From contig OZ176057.1 of assembly GCA_964247055.1 (NCBI GenBank), positions 2,108,001 to 2,172,000 of the forward strand: a stretch of 64,000 bases of DNA, in the 5' to 3' direction. The notes under the pieces are model-generated. The model saw nothing but the letters and a program-made list of their open reading frames with translations, was not told where the DNA came from and ran no database searches. The translations under genes were made by a program, and so were the position numbers. The stretch comes from Paragordius varius. Taxonomy: Eukaryota; Nematomorpha. Below, piece by piece: positions 24,506 through 37,721 of the stretch; the first letter of the stretch is position 1, and each line of letters starts with the position of its first letter.

Positions 24506-24846
24506 CCATAGTTTAAAGTTTTGGTAAAATTAGGGCAAAATTTAAGTAGATACCTTAAAATTTTTAGTATGAGAAGGCATCAAATGGTTAAATTGATGGT
24601 GTTATCCTTTATCCTAAAATAATTCACATATAAAATTATGGTATTTTCCAGAAGTTAATTTCATAATCCGTAGAACATATTCTTAAATAATTATGTATGT
24701 GATTTTTTTCAAGTATTAAAGGTAAATATTTGGAAAATTGTCGCATATTAATTTCATTTCAATCAAATATGGGAAAAAATGTATTGTATTTATTTTATAT
24801 ATAAAAATAAAATAAATACTATATTCTCATATATGTTTATATATAA

Positions 24847-25983
24847 CACTGCTCAACAAGGTTTTGCACCACCCCATTATTTTTGCATTTTCTGATACCT
24901 AATGGCATGGAAAGGCCAAAACAAAAAAGAAAATTGAGGCCACCAATAGGATTTTTCCAAAATTTAATTTTTAAATTTGTATTTAATTCAAAAATAAAAA
25001 TCATTCCTCGTGTACATATGTTTAAATATTCAAACAAGCAAGTCGATACAAGTAATATTCCATGCAAGAATAACAAATTCTAGGCATTAAATAAGATACT
25101 AAACAAGCTAAGAGCCAAAGTATTAAAAATCTAAAAGGGGCTTATGTATAGTGTGATAGATATGGGCGGCTGCACAAGCTCTGCATATCCCCCAAGCGAT
25201 CCTACAACTATGCCAGATGGCAAAGATAACAATAAGTAATCTTAAAGAACTGTAAGAGAGACTTGCAAGCAAAATCCAGGCAAATTGACATGTCAAATTA
25301 ACCAATTTACAGAATAAAGTTAGATAAATTCTACAATTAAATTGAATATAAATTAGGTAAATACAAATGGTCCAACCCCATAACAGTAAATTCTACTAAA
25401 AGTGGCTACACAACATCCATCTGAAATAAAAAATACAAAACAACCAATAATTTTAAAAAAATAAGGTATATCCACTAGGTATAAATAAAGGATTTTTTAT
25501 AAGAACCAACTCAAGAGATAAAGTCTAATAAGTACTCGAAAGAACGAAATCTAACAAAAAAAATATAGCCTATCTGAAAGCCGAAGGTTTAAACCATAGA
25601 ATGTCTTTTTTAGTATTTTTTAAAAAAAATTTTATATGTGTTAAAAATTCACTTGAAAAAAAAGACTAAATTTTGACGTTTAAGTCCGTACTATTTTTTT
25701 CTGTCTGATATTTAAATGACATATTCATATTCAAAAGATAGAGTTTAAAACGCTTTATTAAATGATATTAAGTTTATAATATAATAACATTTTATTATAA
25801 AGTTAAATTTAATTTTCTCTCGATTTTCTCTTGTTTTTGAAAAATTGAAAAACCTATAAAATTTCAAAATTCTGATTGGCGGGATCAAAAAATTTTTTAA
25901 ATTCGGTTTTAAAACACTGAAATTAGTCATAATTTAAGAAGTTTGAGTGGTGGTGCTTAAAAATGCAAATTTGTCGACTAGTG
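24847..25983. mobile_element. TAA-flanked DNA element with CACT ends, second member
   Basis: Flanked by TAA on both sides (24844-24846 and 25984-25986). Left end CACTGCTCAACAAGG; right end read inward CACTAGTCGACAAATTT; both have a CACCACC box within 40 bases. Length is 1137 bp, close to the 1124-bp element at 31099. Internal frames are full of stops; a GC-richer island near 25140-25300 may be a transposase remnant but I cannot match it. CACTA-like or Harbinger-like elements both fit a 3-bp TAA target; the class is not settled. Confidence 0.55.
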
Positions 25984-25986
25984 TAA

Positions 25987-27486
25987 TATTTGTAATCTTA
26001 CTAACAATTTTAATAAAAAAAGATAAGAAACAAATAGAAAATATGGCGTAATAAGATAATCGGACTATATTTTTACCATAATTTTTTTATAATATGCATG
26101 ATGACGTAATTTGCGTATGAAAATACATGATAACAGTTATGACTTAATCTGATTTTACAATTATAGTTTGGTCTCTTTAAAAATAACAAACCTTTAACAT
26201 TTTATTACCTTTTCACTTTTTCGGCCTATTTTACCTTTTGATGTAATTTATATCTCTTAGCTCAATTATGTAAATCTGCAGTTTTGATAGTTATTTTAGT
26301 TAAAATACAATTATCAAATACTCATGTTTTGGATAGAGAAACTTGATAACTGTAATAACAGTTATATAAGGCAAATGTAACCGAAAAGCTGGTTTTCATT
26401 CGAAAATACTTAAATTTTGCAGATTAAACGATTTACCGCCTAATTAGCCCGTATAATTAAATTTTTAAAAATATGAAATAAAAGCATTTTAAGGCATTTT
26501 GTATACCAAAACCATCGCATAATTTACAAAGCATTAAAAACATTTTTAATCTTATAAAAAAACATGTGTTAACTACTATAATTTTATTATATTTCCTATT
26601 ACGTGTATATTAATTAAGATATATATATATATATATTCAATATATATAAATTGGCCCGAAAACTATTTTAAAAACTACTTGAATACAATTTAATTCCCAA
26701 AAACATATTTTCCTTTGAAATTTTTTAAATAAATTTAAATTGAAATAGTATATTAATACAGGTATTTGTGCGCACTTGCATTGAAATTTCTTTTTTTACA
26801 TATAAATAAATTCAAAGATTAATTTTTTATTACAAAATTATATATTTTTCTCAATTTTTAAATATAAATATTGAAACGGTCTCTAATCGTCTCCTACCTA
26901 ATATCTACATATTTAGGAAATTAATCATATTAGTAATTAAAAATCATTATTAATTTGTTTTAAATAATTTTCATATGGATAAACATTTTGCGTTTCGTAA
27001 AAAACTAAAAATACCATAAAACTTTTAATTTACCATATGCTTAATATTTTGGACATAATAAATATTATTATTATGATATTATTGTTATGAGAATATTTTT
27101 TAATTTGGTATTAATTATATACTAAAAATAAAGTCAAATAAATCAAATCGCATCCGTTTATGTTATATAAATATAAAAAAAGAAGAAAACTTGATGGCCT
27201 TCAAAATCTTACAAGCGGAACTGTTTTAAAATATATAAAACAAAACAAATAAAACCAAAAAAATTTAATTTACAAAATTATTTATTCATTACAAATTATT
27301 ATTATATTTTTTCGACCAAAAAAATTAATGATGTGCAAAAATGTGCCATTAAATCCAAACATTAAAATGCCATTGATTGGATGTATGTCAATATATATAA
27401 TATTTTTTACAAATTTTATTTCACAATATAATTTTTTAGTTTGATATTTTATTGTAATCGTTTCAATGTTTGTGAATATATGATAG
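25987..27486. other. AT-rich spacer with a worn R2 fragment
   Basis: No gene seen. About 26200-26350 matches the left half of the R2 MITE family (CCTTTT..., CTCTTAGCTCAAT, AGTTATTTTAGTTAAAAT). A short (AT)n lies near 26620. The missing first exon of the AKR gene, if it exists, should lie here but could not be found. Confidence 0.4.
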
Positions 27487-27592
27487 TTGGAACTTGGATG
27501 ATAGAAAATGGCCAGGTGATACATAAAGTATTGGATTCCGCTCTTGAAGCCGGCTACCGAGCCATTGATAAAGTTTATTTAGAATAAGGATA

Positions 27593-27940
27593 TACCATTT
27601 ACACTTCAAATTCATCATTGAATAATTCATATTCACCTTTACACAATTTAAATTCACCCTTAATACATTCAAATTCACCCTTGAATAATTCAAATCACCT
27701 TTAAAAATTCATATTTCCCCATAAAAAAGTGTTAAATATTAAAAGTTATATAAATTTTTTGTATTTGTTAAAAAATTAAATTTTGTTTAAAATTAACATA
27801 TACTGAAAAAATAATAATCTTTCCAATAAAGAAATAATTTATATCACTGATGATGAGTTATATTAGCCCGAAAACAGATAATATATTTTTAGGATGAATT
27901 TGAATTGTTCATCTAGGGTGAATTTGAGTTGGAAATGGTA
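27593..27940. mobile_element. Foldback MITE with 21-bp terminal repeats, family R3
   Basis: Starts TACCATTTACACTTCAAATT and ends GAGTTGGAAATGGTA. The left arm carries about five AATTCACCCTTGAATAATTCA-like units at a 21-base step; the right arm carries two inverse units. The core ATACTGAAAAAATA and TTATATTAGCCCGAAAAC matches 22115-22402 and 41069-41321. It lies 26 bases after AKR exon 1. Confidence 0.7.
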
Positions 27941-28615
27941 TGCCTAAAACTATCTCACAAAACTCTTTAAATAAAATAATGAGGGCTAATTTACACCAAT
28001 CTCAATAATTGTTTTAACTTGAACCCAATATTACCATATCATATTAATACATCAAATTAAGATATTTTTGATAGATAAATATATATTTTCCATTGGTTAG
28101 AAAAGTAATTACATGCTTTATAATTCCAGGTTGAACATTTTGTTGAGTCAATCACATGCATTTTTAAAGATAAAATAGCATCTCTAACAAACGTAATGGT
28201 AAGTTATTATTTGCAATGAATAGGTAAATATAGCTAATATTAAACGAATATTTAACTTTTATTGTGACATTTTCCGGTAACTTAAATCTAAATGCAGCAG
28301 GTTTTATTTTTAACGTTACTGACCCCCTTAAATCTTTTATTCAACACTTATAATGCTCAATTTTAAGTTGATAGTAGATGAATGAATCATTAATTAACTA
28401 TAAATATGTTTTATGGTTTGCTTGTCATAAAAAGCATGAAAAGCTGTATTCTTAATATTTGTAGAGAACTTTGTATGTGTCATTCGCTGGATATAATTTT
28501 GTGGGATTTTTTGAAATGAAATTGCGGTACAGTTTTCTAAACCAAGCAGAGTTCCGGTTGTTTAATGGTTATAAAAAATAAATTTTTATTATGATTTTTA
28601 ACAAAAATGATCTTC
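27941..28615. other. AT-rich spacer (AKR copy B intron)
   Basis: No gene or bounded repeat seen. If copy A continues left of the window, its counterpart lies there. Confidence 0.4.
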
Positions 28616-29549
28616 TACTGGGATCGGAAAAAGGATCGTTTTAGGCTTGTTCTTCCACTATTTTTGCTTCTGAATAATTGTTAAACATATCAAAAACTGT
28701 TTAAACTGAATGTTACGGTTCAAAATTCGAAATGCTCTTTTTTTGAAAAATCAATTATTTACAATTTATAGTATTTATTTAAACTAAAAGATAAAATACA
28801 CATATTATGTGCCATACTTTTTGCGGTAGTTTTGCGACCTAGATCAATTTTATAGAACATCATATAGAGGTAATATGATATTGTCAAATATAAAAATATG
28901 CCTTTTTAGCCTTCGCATGATTAAAATTTTATTTTTTAAAAATGTAAAAATGTCAGGATATCCTTCTTTTAAACTTTCACATTGTCATTTGAATTTAGGT
29001 ATATAATTTATAAAGCTTAAAATTGCAATTTAGCACCCAATTTTTTTAATTATTGATTTAATTCAACTGTTTTTTTGCATTAAGTTTTGGAGGTATTCCT
29101 ATATGGACTCTAATAGTAAAACACTGTAAAAATAATTCTATCTAATATTAAAGAATAACGTTTGATAGTTAATATACTGAGCACAAAATTACCCCAAAAT
29201 GTAATCATTAAATAAAATGAATAGGTAACGAACTTATTATTCTATAAAATATTTTATATATACATTTAAATAAAATTCTAACTAATTTATAAATATAATG
29301 GGAATCTTTGTTTAAGTCTCGAAATCAATTTGAAATTAAGTTTTTTACCAGTTTTTGTGAAGGAAAAAAAGGATTTTGGATTCATACACTGTTATATTTA
29401 TATTATATTATATTTGTGCCATGGAGGAAAATTTTATATGGGTTAAAGAAACATACAAATAATATTTATAGTTTACTAGGGGTATTTATGAGATTTTACC
29501 GGTTTTTAGGTAAAAATACATGTTATTTTGATATAAATTAATTATTTAT

Positions 29550-30470
29550 TTATTCAAAATATTCTACACCCGATTCGACATTTCTCTCATATCTCATAAA
29601 TGAATGTCGGGCAAATGATTGACTTTTGCAGCTAACCATTCGTTAAGCCATTTTCCCGTCTTCGAAAATATTGAAATGTTGTTCTGCGAGGTTCCCCATT
29701 GATGCTGCATTATTCAGATGGAACGGGTCAGAAGAGTTCAGGGAAAAATTCAAAAGTGCGATCAAGGTGTCATTTGCTGTGAGAAACGAGCATTTTCTAG
29801 CGAAATCGTTTTGCCATGTTTTTGGCTCATTTCAGTTGTTTTTCGATTAATACATGGTCGTCATGTATTTGTTAACTATAGTGTAAAATTTCACGGGACT
29901 TTAAAACTTTAATTTACAATACCAATCTGGTCCCTCAAACACAGTCATGATTTTACTGAAGCGATTTGGCATTATGGATTGACAGGCTTGGCAAGATGAA
30001 AGCCACGATTTTTCCCCTTTGAATTACAAAATAAATAATTACTCATCAGTCGCGATCCGATGAAAAAATTATTTATTTTCGTGACGCTGAAGCATGATTT
30101 AAGTCACTTTAAGATTTTTGATTTGACGTTCATTCGAATTGAAGACCTATTTATCAAGTTTGTTGGGTTTTCCCATTCTCGCAGACATATTTTGATTGTT
30201 TTTTTGCGATAAATGTAATGCCTCTGCTAATTGTTGTCAGTTTTGAGTTGGGTCATCATCAATAATTCTTGTACTTGTTCGCAGTTGTGTTGCCAAAGGC
30301 ATTCTTTTACATGAAATCACAACTTATTATTTATAAACTTTTCACGTGTGTCAATCGATAGAGCAAGTTTACTATATGTTTCTACTACCAAACGATAACT
30401 TTTAACAGTCTATTTCTTTTGATGGTGAAGTGTGCCGAAATTTCAGGAAAATTCGCCATGAATTAACGAT
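29550..30470 (-). mobile_element. Decayed mariner transposase, copy B
   Basis: Same relic as 945-1860, at the equivalent place, with the same broken frames. Small indels differ between copies. Confidence 0.75.
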
Positions 30471-31098
30471 AAAAATTAGTCGTTACAGTAAGCTCGATTT
30501 GGGTAGTTTGACGATTAATGTTAGATGAACGAAATGGGGTATGCAACCAATTATTCGTCTGCGAACTTATCTCTGACGTCTTCTCGTAAAACCGGTAAGA
30601 ACTTATAAAGAATGAATTTTTCGGATAAATTCTAAAAATATGTGTAAAACCGAAATCCACTAAAATGGCAGCTCGATCTATGGTATTGTTTAGACATGAA
30701 ATAGTATAAGACATTGTAGTCTTTTAAACATTGAAAGAGCTTAACATTATTGTTATATTTAACCATAGATCTTAATTATAAAGTATTAAACAAAATTTAA
30801 TTTAGATACAGCTCAAAACTATGGTAATGAGAGTTTTATTGGCATGAGTTTAGAAAAATTGTTGGCCAAGCACAACCTCAAACGTGAGGACGTTTTTATT
30901 ACATCCAAATTAGGTAACACTGATTGAAACAAACTGTTATATATATCAATTGGTTTAATAAATAAAATCAAAGGATTTTTATATTTAATTAATTTTTTTA
31001 CCATATTTTTTCATTCATAATTCCATAAATATTAATAGTTCAAGAATCATGTAAAATTACATAAACCAAATTAATATATATGACTTAAGTTCTAATAA

Positions 31099-32222
31099 CA
31101 CTAGACAACAAATTTTAACTTATTTTAACTGCCATTCTTGTAAATTTGAAATTTATTTCATTAAAGTACATAATTAGTATATCTGAAAAGAAAATTGGTC
31201 TTACATGGAAGAATTTTTTTATATTAGAGTTTATAGATAATTTTTGGCCCCGATTTAACATTAAACTCGAAATTTCGAAAATTTAAAGTTTTAGATATGA
31301 AGCCATGTATTTTATATCATTCGAAAGAGCGCAAAAAACTGCATCTTTTAAATGGTAGTAAGTCATTTAAATCAATCGGATGTAAAAGTTATTTGGATTT
31401 AAATAGTCAAAATTTTCAATCCTTAAATAAGTCAAGAATTTTCACAGACAAACTAATTTGAATATCATATAAATTATTTTAATATAATTATTAGGGTTAT
31501 ATTGGTATTTAATTTAAAAAAAATGTTTGGAAAAGCTTTTGGTTTGCTTTTTTAATAAAAATTATTATTATTATAAATATTATACCTAGTGGATACTAAA
31601 ATGCATAGTTATAACTGTAAATTTATTACATAATGACTATAAAAGATCAAAAATACCTTAAACTTTGTTTTTATCTTTAAATTTTTGAAATTATCAGCCT
31701 TGTAAAGAAAATAAATTAATATTGATGAGATGGTAATTTTTAAAAAACAAAAAACTTAAAAATGGCTGTTTTGAGTGAGATAAAAGCAATAAAAAATGTT
31801 TTAATCAAAAAAAACTTTCTTGTGTTATCTTTTTTGGGCATTCATCTCCATCTAAACAAAGTTTGAGCTATTTTCATCCATTAGTTTTAAAAATATAAGA
31901 ATTAAAAAAAATGCTCTCGCTTCGCGCGTTTGTCGCTCTTTGTGTCCAATATTAACTGTCGATGTAATACATATTGGTATACATTTTATAGAGTTTTCAA
32001 TACTCTTTCGAATGATATATTACAAATGGGCATTACTTGTATATTTTCAAAGAAATACATTTTTTAGTAAAATTTTGATAAAGGGGCGCATAATCAAAAA
32101 AATCAAATTATACAAAATTCTTTCAACGAGTTATAATTTTTATTTCAGATTTACTGTTAAAATGATATTAAATATCAAAAAATGCAAAAAACTCGAATGG
32201 CAGAAAAATTTGTTGTCTAGTG
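31099..32222. mobile_element. TAA-flanked DNA element with CACT ends and an empty site in copy A
   Basis: 1124 bp absent from copy A, where the intact site reads TCTAATAATGAAT (2471-2479 region). In copy B TAA is duplicated at 31096-31098 and 32223-32225. The terminal inverted repeats begin CACTAGACAACAAATTTT, 18 bp perfect, and CTGCCATTC follows within both ends. Inner matches such as ATATCATTCGAAAGAG near both ends suggest longer, worn inverted arms. No transposase frame. TSD TAA fits Harbinger, and CACTA ends fit the EnSpm/CACTA group; TA plus one asymmetric base is also possible. Confidence 0.88.
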
Positions 32223-32866
32223 TAATGAATAAGTTTGATTCAATATTTTTTTTTAATTTTAGACAGTTTGAATCATGGTGAAAAGGCATCCAAATCTATT
32301 GAACAATCACTAAGGGCATTAAGAATGGATTACATTGATTTATTTTTGATACATTGGCCCGGAATCGAGGTACTAGATCCTTTCGACAAGAAAAACGCCG
32401 AAGTTCGCAGAATCAGCTGGAACATTTTAGAAAAGGTGTTTCCAATTATCACATTAAGCACCTAAAACCTGTGCTGGATGATGGCTCAATAACAATAAAG
32501 CCTGTAGTAAATCAATGTGAATTCCACCCATACCTGTTTGATAAAAAGTTATTGGATTACTGTAAATCCCATAACATACAATTTCAATCTTATTCCACGC
32601 TTGGTTCACTTAGAGGAAACAAATACCTACTAGCCGATTCCCAAATTACCCTCATAGCTCAAAAATATGGCGCAACAGCTTCCCAAATAATCCTGAAATG
32701 GGCTTTACAACACGGGGTCGCTATCATACCAAAATCTACTCAGATAAATCATATTCGGGAAAATATTCAACTAAATCATTTTACATTAGACGATAAGGAT
32801 ATGCAGGACATAAATAATTTAAATAAAAATAAACGGTGGTGTTGGGATCCAACTCCTATACTTTAA

Positions 32867-34339
32867 TTATATAATTAAACTTACCAACTAACAGAATACT
32901 AGAGAATGTTAGGGGTTACGTTGCAGATTAGGAAATAATAATAAAAAACTTATAACCAATGGGCTGTAATTTTAGAAATTTATGTAATAAATTATGAGTA
33001 AAAACGGCTTTTGAAACAGAAAATTCTTTCTTGTGATTTGATAATCTAAAAAAAATAAGAGTCTCAAATTCAGAATATATTTTCAAAATAAAATGGTTTC
33101 AAATTTTGTATATGGAGGTAAACCGTGGTAGTTTTAACTGAAGCGAAATGCCTAATTTATGTAAAGCTTTTTTATTTTTGATAAAAAATAATTAATTCTG
33201 TAATCAAGGATGGAGAATCAAAATATAATTTTTTTGATGAATTTCACATATACTATATCTATATATATAGATAGTATAATAAGATGGATTTTTAATATAT
33301 AAAATATAGTATTGTAATGTTTTATAAATAAAATCATATTTTTTTCTTCTCAGCTACCGAAGGGGTTTTCCACATGTTTTCAAACCAAAAATTGTGTTTG
33401 AAAATATATTCAAACCTTAGCAATATCATCACTCTTGATATTATTTCTTTGCTTTATTTTATTTTCGAAGCCTAATGAACAAATTGCTGAGTTTAAATCA
33501 TATTTTTTGTAAACAACTGAATGAAAATTATTTATTATTATATGCAACGTGACTATAATTTTTTTAGTATTCTGAAATCTGGTTAGTTTATTTATCCAAA
33601 ATTACACTGACCTAAATTTGGAACAATACAATTTACAGATAAATGATAATAATACATATTTGTTTGTTTTATTTAATAAGGCTTAATCTAAATTTAGTAG
33701 TAACGATGAATTTATATATTGCAGATTTGCTAAAATTATTTTATTTTGAATATTTACGCAAAAAACAGTATGAACTAATCTTTCAACAAAGTGCAAGTAT
33801 TATATTTATGATTATTAAAATTTGGTTTTTAACCATAGTGAAATGGAATATGTGGAAAAAGCAAATTTATAAGACCAAAAAATCCAATAATGGTTTTAAG
33901 AAATAATGGTTTTAAGATTTGGGGCAAAAGAATTCTAGTTATCATTTTGATGAGCAGTTAGGTAAATCTCCATCTTCTGTAAAATGCCTTACCAAAGGTG
34001 GTTTCAAATCTAAACTTCAGATTATTAAACAGATTAATAAAGGTTTTAATTTATTTTCTAAAGGCAAAACTTAATTTTAATGCCTTTTTAATTTGCTGGG
34101 TAAGGCATAACACCTTTTTAAAAGAAGCTACCAAGTACACATAACTAGCTTTGAAGCCAAATACCAAAAAATATGGGCTCAATGGGAGTTTAACTCTAAT
34201 TTATATAACAATGCATTTATGTTTCCATTGATTAATTTTAATTAATTTGTGGAATCATATTTTAATTAAAGTAATTATTTTTTTTACATAGAGGAAAATA
34301 TCCGAATGCGTATCCGTTTTTAAAATAAATAATGTGGTA
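32867..34339. other. AT-rich downstream region of AKR copy B
   Basis: Matches 3138-4613. No supported gene. Confidence 0.5.
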
Positions 34340-34999
34340 CAGTGGTTCCCACCCAACCTTTTTTGTTCACGCCCAACCCACTTCAAAAAAATTCTCCTGC
34401 TCCCGAGAGCACAAAGATAAAAATGCGAAATTTATTAAAATATAAAAAAATCAAAATCAATGGGGTCCTTGATTTGCGATTGTTGAAATATTTTTTTTCC
34501 ATATCAGGGACAAATCTTGAAATTTGGTCATGAAATCCTAAATAACCTTTGATTTGTTTTTAGATTTATAATTAAGGCATGAGAATCCAATACTACATAA
34601 ATACGGTGTTCCAATGTACGCAAGGCAATTTGAGATAATTTGGTGTTAATTATGCACTTTTCTTATAACTAGCAAAGTGATTTTATATTTGAATTATATT
34701 TCAACTCAAGTGCCTCTTACTGTAATTCTATCGAAAGAGTGATTACATCAACTCTTAGTGGATAAATTATTAAGCTAACGAATATTTATTTATTTAAACC
34801 AGTAAAAGAAAATAAATAAATAAATATATGTGAATTTAAAAATCTAACAATGATTACTTCACAATACATATAATATAAATTACATAATAAATGAGCCAAT
34901 TATCAATTAATGATTTATATTTATTAACATATATTTAAGGTTGTTTCTCCAAATTTGACGCGCCCCCTAGATCTTTCTATGCGCCCTTGGAAACCAATG
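34340..34999. mobile_element. hAT-type MITE, copy B
   Basis: Counterpart of 4614-5274 with the same ends CAGTGGTTCCCACCCAAC and, inverted, CATTGGTTTCCAAGGGCGC. Confidence 0.6.
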
Positions 35000-35089
35000 A
35001 CTTTAGAAAGTTTATAAACACTTTCTCCAATTAGATTTTTACCCCATTTCTATTATCTTATTTTAATAAAACATTTGTTCGTCTTTAAA

Positions 35090-36975
35090 TATGTACAGTG
35101 TCCACAAAAAATAACCTCATGAAATATATGTATGATAGGGAAATGTATCATAAATATAATGTTACTTTTGGTTTTCGCCTTACGACTGATATAAGAGAGT
35201 TTTTTACACTTTTGTGGTAAAGGCTCCATATCAGAAAATGGTAAAATTTACGCATATTTTATAAATAATATTTTTTAGGTGGAAGCTAAATGCTCATTTC
35301 AAAAAAATTTCAGTAAAATATATCATAAACTACATATAAGCAATTTTTTCAAAAAAATTGTGGGCTCCAAAAGTCCCAATATTTTTCGCTCTTCAAAAAT
35401 GGGCTCGTTCTCCCAAAACAACCGAAAAAATTCTGGGATTGCGCGATAAAATTATAAAATATACTAATTATTACATGAAAATAATATATTTTAAGAAAAT
35501 GCATACTTTATACGATAATTTAATTTTCATCTTAGAGCGTACTTTCTATTTCCAGGCAGGATGAAAACGGTATAAAAATGTTTTTTAATATTATAAAAAA
35601 ACTTTTGTAATGATGATTTCTATCGCTCAAGAATATTATTTTAAGATTTTACTTCTAAATTTCGGTAAATATCTGTAATAAAACACAAATAATATTTAAA
35701 ATTTGAAGTCGATCGAATATTTTAATCAAGATTCCGAGGTGAAGAAATGTTCAGCATCATTTAATTATAAATAAAACATATCTTTTAAGGGTTAAAGCGT
35801 TTTTATACCGTTTTTATCACGCCTCTAATATGAACTGCTTTACTAAATTTTCGAATTATTTTGAAATGCATTCTTAAAAATATTTTTATTTAATATCAAA
35901 AAGCATATTACTTTTATCGCTAAATCCCGGCATTTTTTCCTTTATTATGGGTGAATTTCGAACTATGTGTATTTTATGAAAAACATATTTCATTTTTTTG
36001 AGGACAAAATCTAATTTATAAGAGATAAAGATCAACATCCTTTTACTATTTGAATAATTATTTAGATTTAAAAGCGTACCTCAACAAGGCTCTAAAATCG
36101 CATAAGATAAAAAATTGCATTAAATTTTAAATCAAATTATGATTTTTTAAAACATTCCTGATTACATTATGCATTTTAATGGTTTCTTATTTCACACAAT
36201 ACTAGGGTAATTTGCAACACAGTAGTGTATGGAAAAAGGAAAGGAAATAATTGTTTATTCAACATTTTGTTGTTTTTTTCCATACGCTACTGTGTTGCAA
36301 ATCGACCAATTATAGTAATAAAAGTTTTATTGAGCAAGCCATGATTGCGTTTATTTTAAGTAACTAACTTTTTTAGAGGTAAAACAACTTTCAGAGCCTA
36401 GGTCTAAACTTAATTTGTAATTTTTTAGTTTTTAAATATAGTTTATGATATAGATTATTGTATTCTTTGGAAGCTAGCTTAAATTAAAATAATAATAATA
36501 ATAAAGCATGATATGCGCTAAATTTGTGATTTTTATGGACCACATATCGCTATAAGTAATGATATTTATCTAAATACTTTAAGCTCTTGAAACAAATGCC
36601 CCTTACACTGCATCCAAAATCGGGGGTATAAAAAATAACCTGATAAATATATAATCTGTTAGAATAATGTATCAGAATTATCATAATGCTTGTGCTGGCC
36701 CTGAATGAATTAAGAAAGTTATTTACACTTTTGTGGTAAGTGCTCGATATCTGAAAATGGCAAATTTAGACATAATTTTTTAAATAAAATTATTTAGGTG
36801 AAAGCTAGAGGATTTATTCGAGAAAATATCACTAAAATAAAACTATACATATAAACAGGAATATATTTTCAAAAAATCTAATTTTTAGATGTGGACTCCA
36901 ACCTACTTTTTTTGCTCTTATAAGTGATGGGATACAATTTGAGGCATATTACTCTCTGGGTTCAGCCGAAGGATT
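35090..36975. repeat. Dispersed AT-rich repeat with palindromic parts, copy B
   Basis: Counterpart of 5365-7205 with the same internal blocks. It has a ~60-base tract near 35435-35500 that copy A lacks. Confidence 0.4.
36207..36305. repeat. Short hairpin (inverted repeat), copy B
   Basis: Counterpart of 6417-6514. Here the outer pairing TTTGCAACAC with GTGTTGCAAA is complete; copy A has one wobble-type change. Confidence 0.65.
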
Positions 36976-37065
36976 TAAATAGCTTATTCCAACTATTAAA
37001 TCAATAGCCGATAAGCTTAAAGTTACAACGGCAAAAGTATTATCTAACGTGGAAAATGTTTAACA

Positions 37066-37125
37066 CAGGGGTGTCCAACACAAATGGCTAGAAGAGCCAC
37101 CTTTTCGACCTCAAAATTCCAAAGT
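37066..37125. mobile_element. hAT-type MITE end, copy B
   Basis: Counterpart of 7294-7362; CAGGGGTGTCCAACAC end with the second GAGCCAC box and following bases lost. Confidence 0.45.
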
Positions 37126-37721
37126 GGTTTATGAAATAAATTTATTATATTAACATATAGATGTGCTAATTTTCATATCAAAAAGAAAATAAACAGTATA
37201 AATATAATATTGCTTTGTTAATTAAATTATATCAATGTGTAAAAAAAAAGATAAAAATATTTGGATATGGTAAACTTATTGCATTTCGATAATATGACTA
37301 GAGTAGACTGTGGCAAATTTAATCACCAAAATTTAACCTTTTATTATCTAATAAAAATAAAAGAAATAAATATAATTGCATAATTAAATTTTTAATGGGA
37401 TATTTGTAATTTTTTTGATTAATTTATTCAGACTCATACTAAATAAAAGTTATAAAAGACAATAATTTTTTTCTATAAATGATATTTAATAAAAGTCATT
37501 GTTTTAAGTTTAAATTAGGGAATAAGAATGTAAATAGCTCCCATACTTAATTATATATATTTCATTGTTAAAAATTAGTTTATGTGGAAAATATCAAGGT
37601 ATGAAAAATTATATTTAAAAAAAGATATTTGTCTTTATATTTATACATTTTGTCCTGTATGAATTCCATTTTAACTGTATGGTTTTTATTCCAAAATATT
37701 AACTGAAAATAATTTTATATA
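37126..37721. other. AT-rich spacer in copy B
   Basis: Matches 7370-7950; no gene seen. Confidence 0.4.

Larger units (their letters stand above)
27487..32866 (+). pseudogene. Aldo-keto reductase, copy B (three exons, broken)
   Basis: Exon 27487-27567 encodes GTWMIENGQVIHKVLDSA then LEAGYRAI, the start of the aldo-keto reductase barrel. Exon 30806-30913 encodes TAQNYGNESFIGMSLEKLL and KREDVFITSKL (catalytic Tyr and Lys). Exon 32263-32866 encodes DSLNHGEKASKS, LFLIHWPG (catalytic His), NQCEFHPYLF, IPKSTQ and the C-terminus WCWDPTPIL. All phases agree (phase 1). Two faults: the donor after exon 1 reads ATAAAG where GTAAAG is expected, and exon 3 lacks 31 bases near 32436 that copy A retains, shifting frame. 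Exon 2 is fuller than in copy A. A 1124-bp element sits in the last intron, 40 bases before the acceptor, and a foldback sits just after exon 1. The exon with the initiator Met was not found. Confidence 0.85.
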
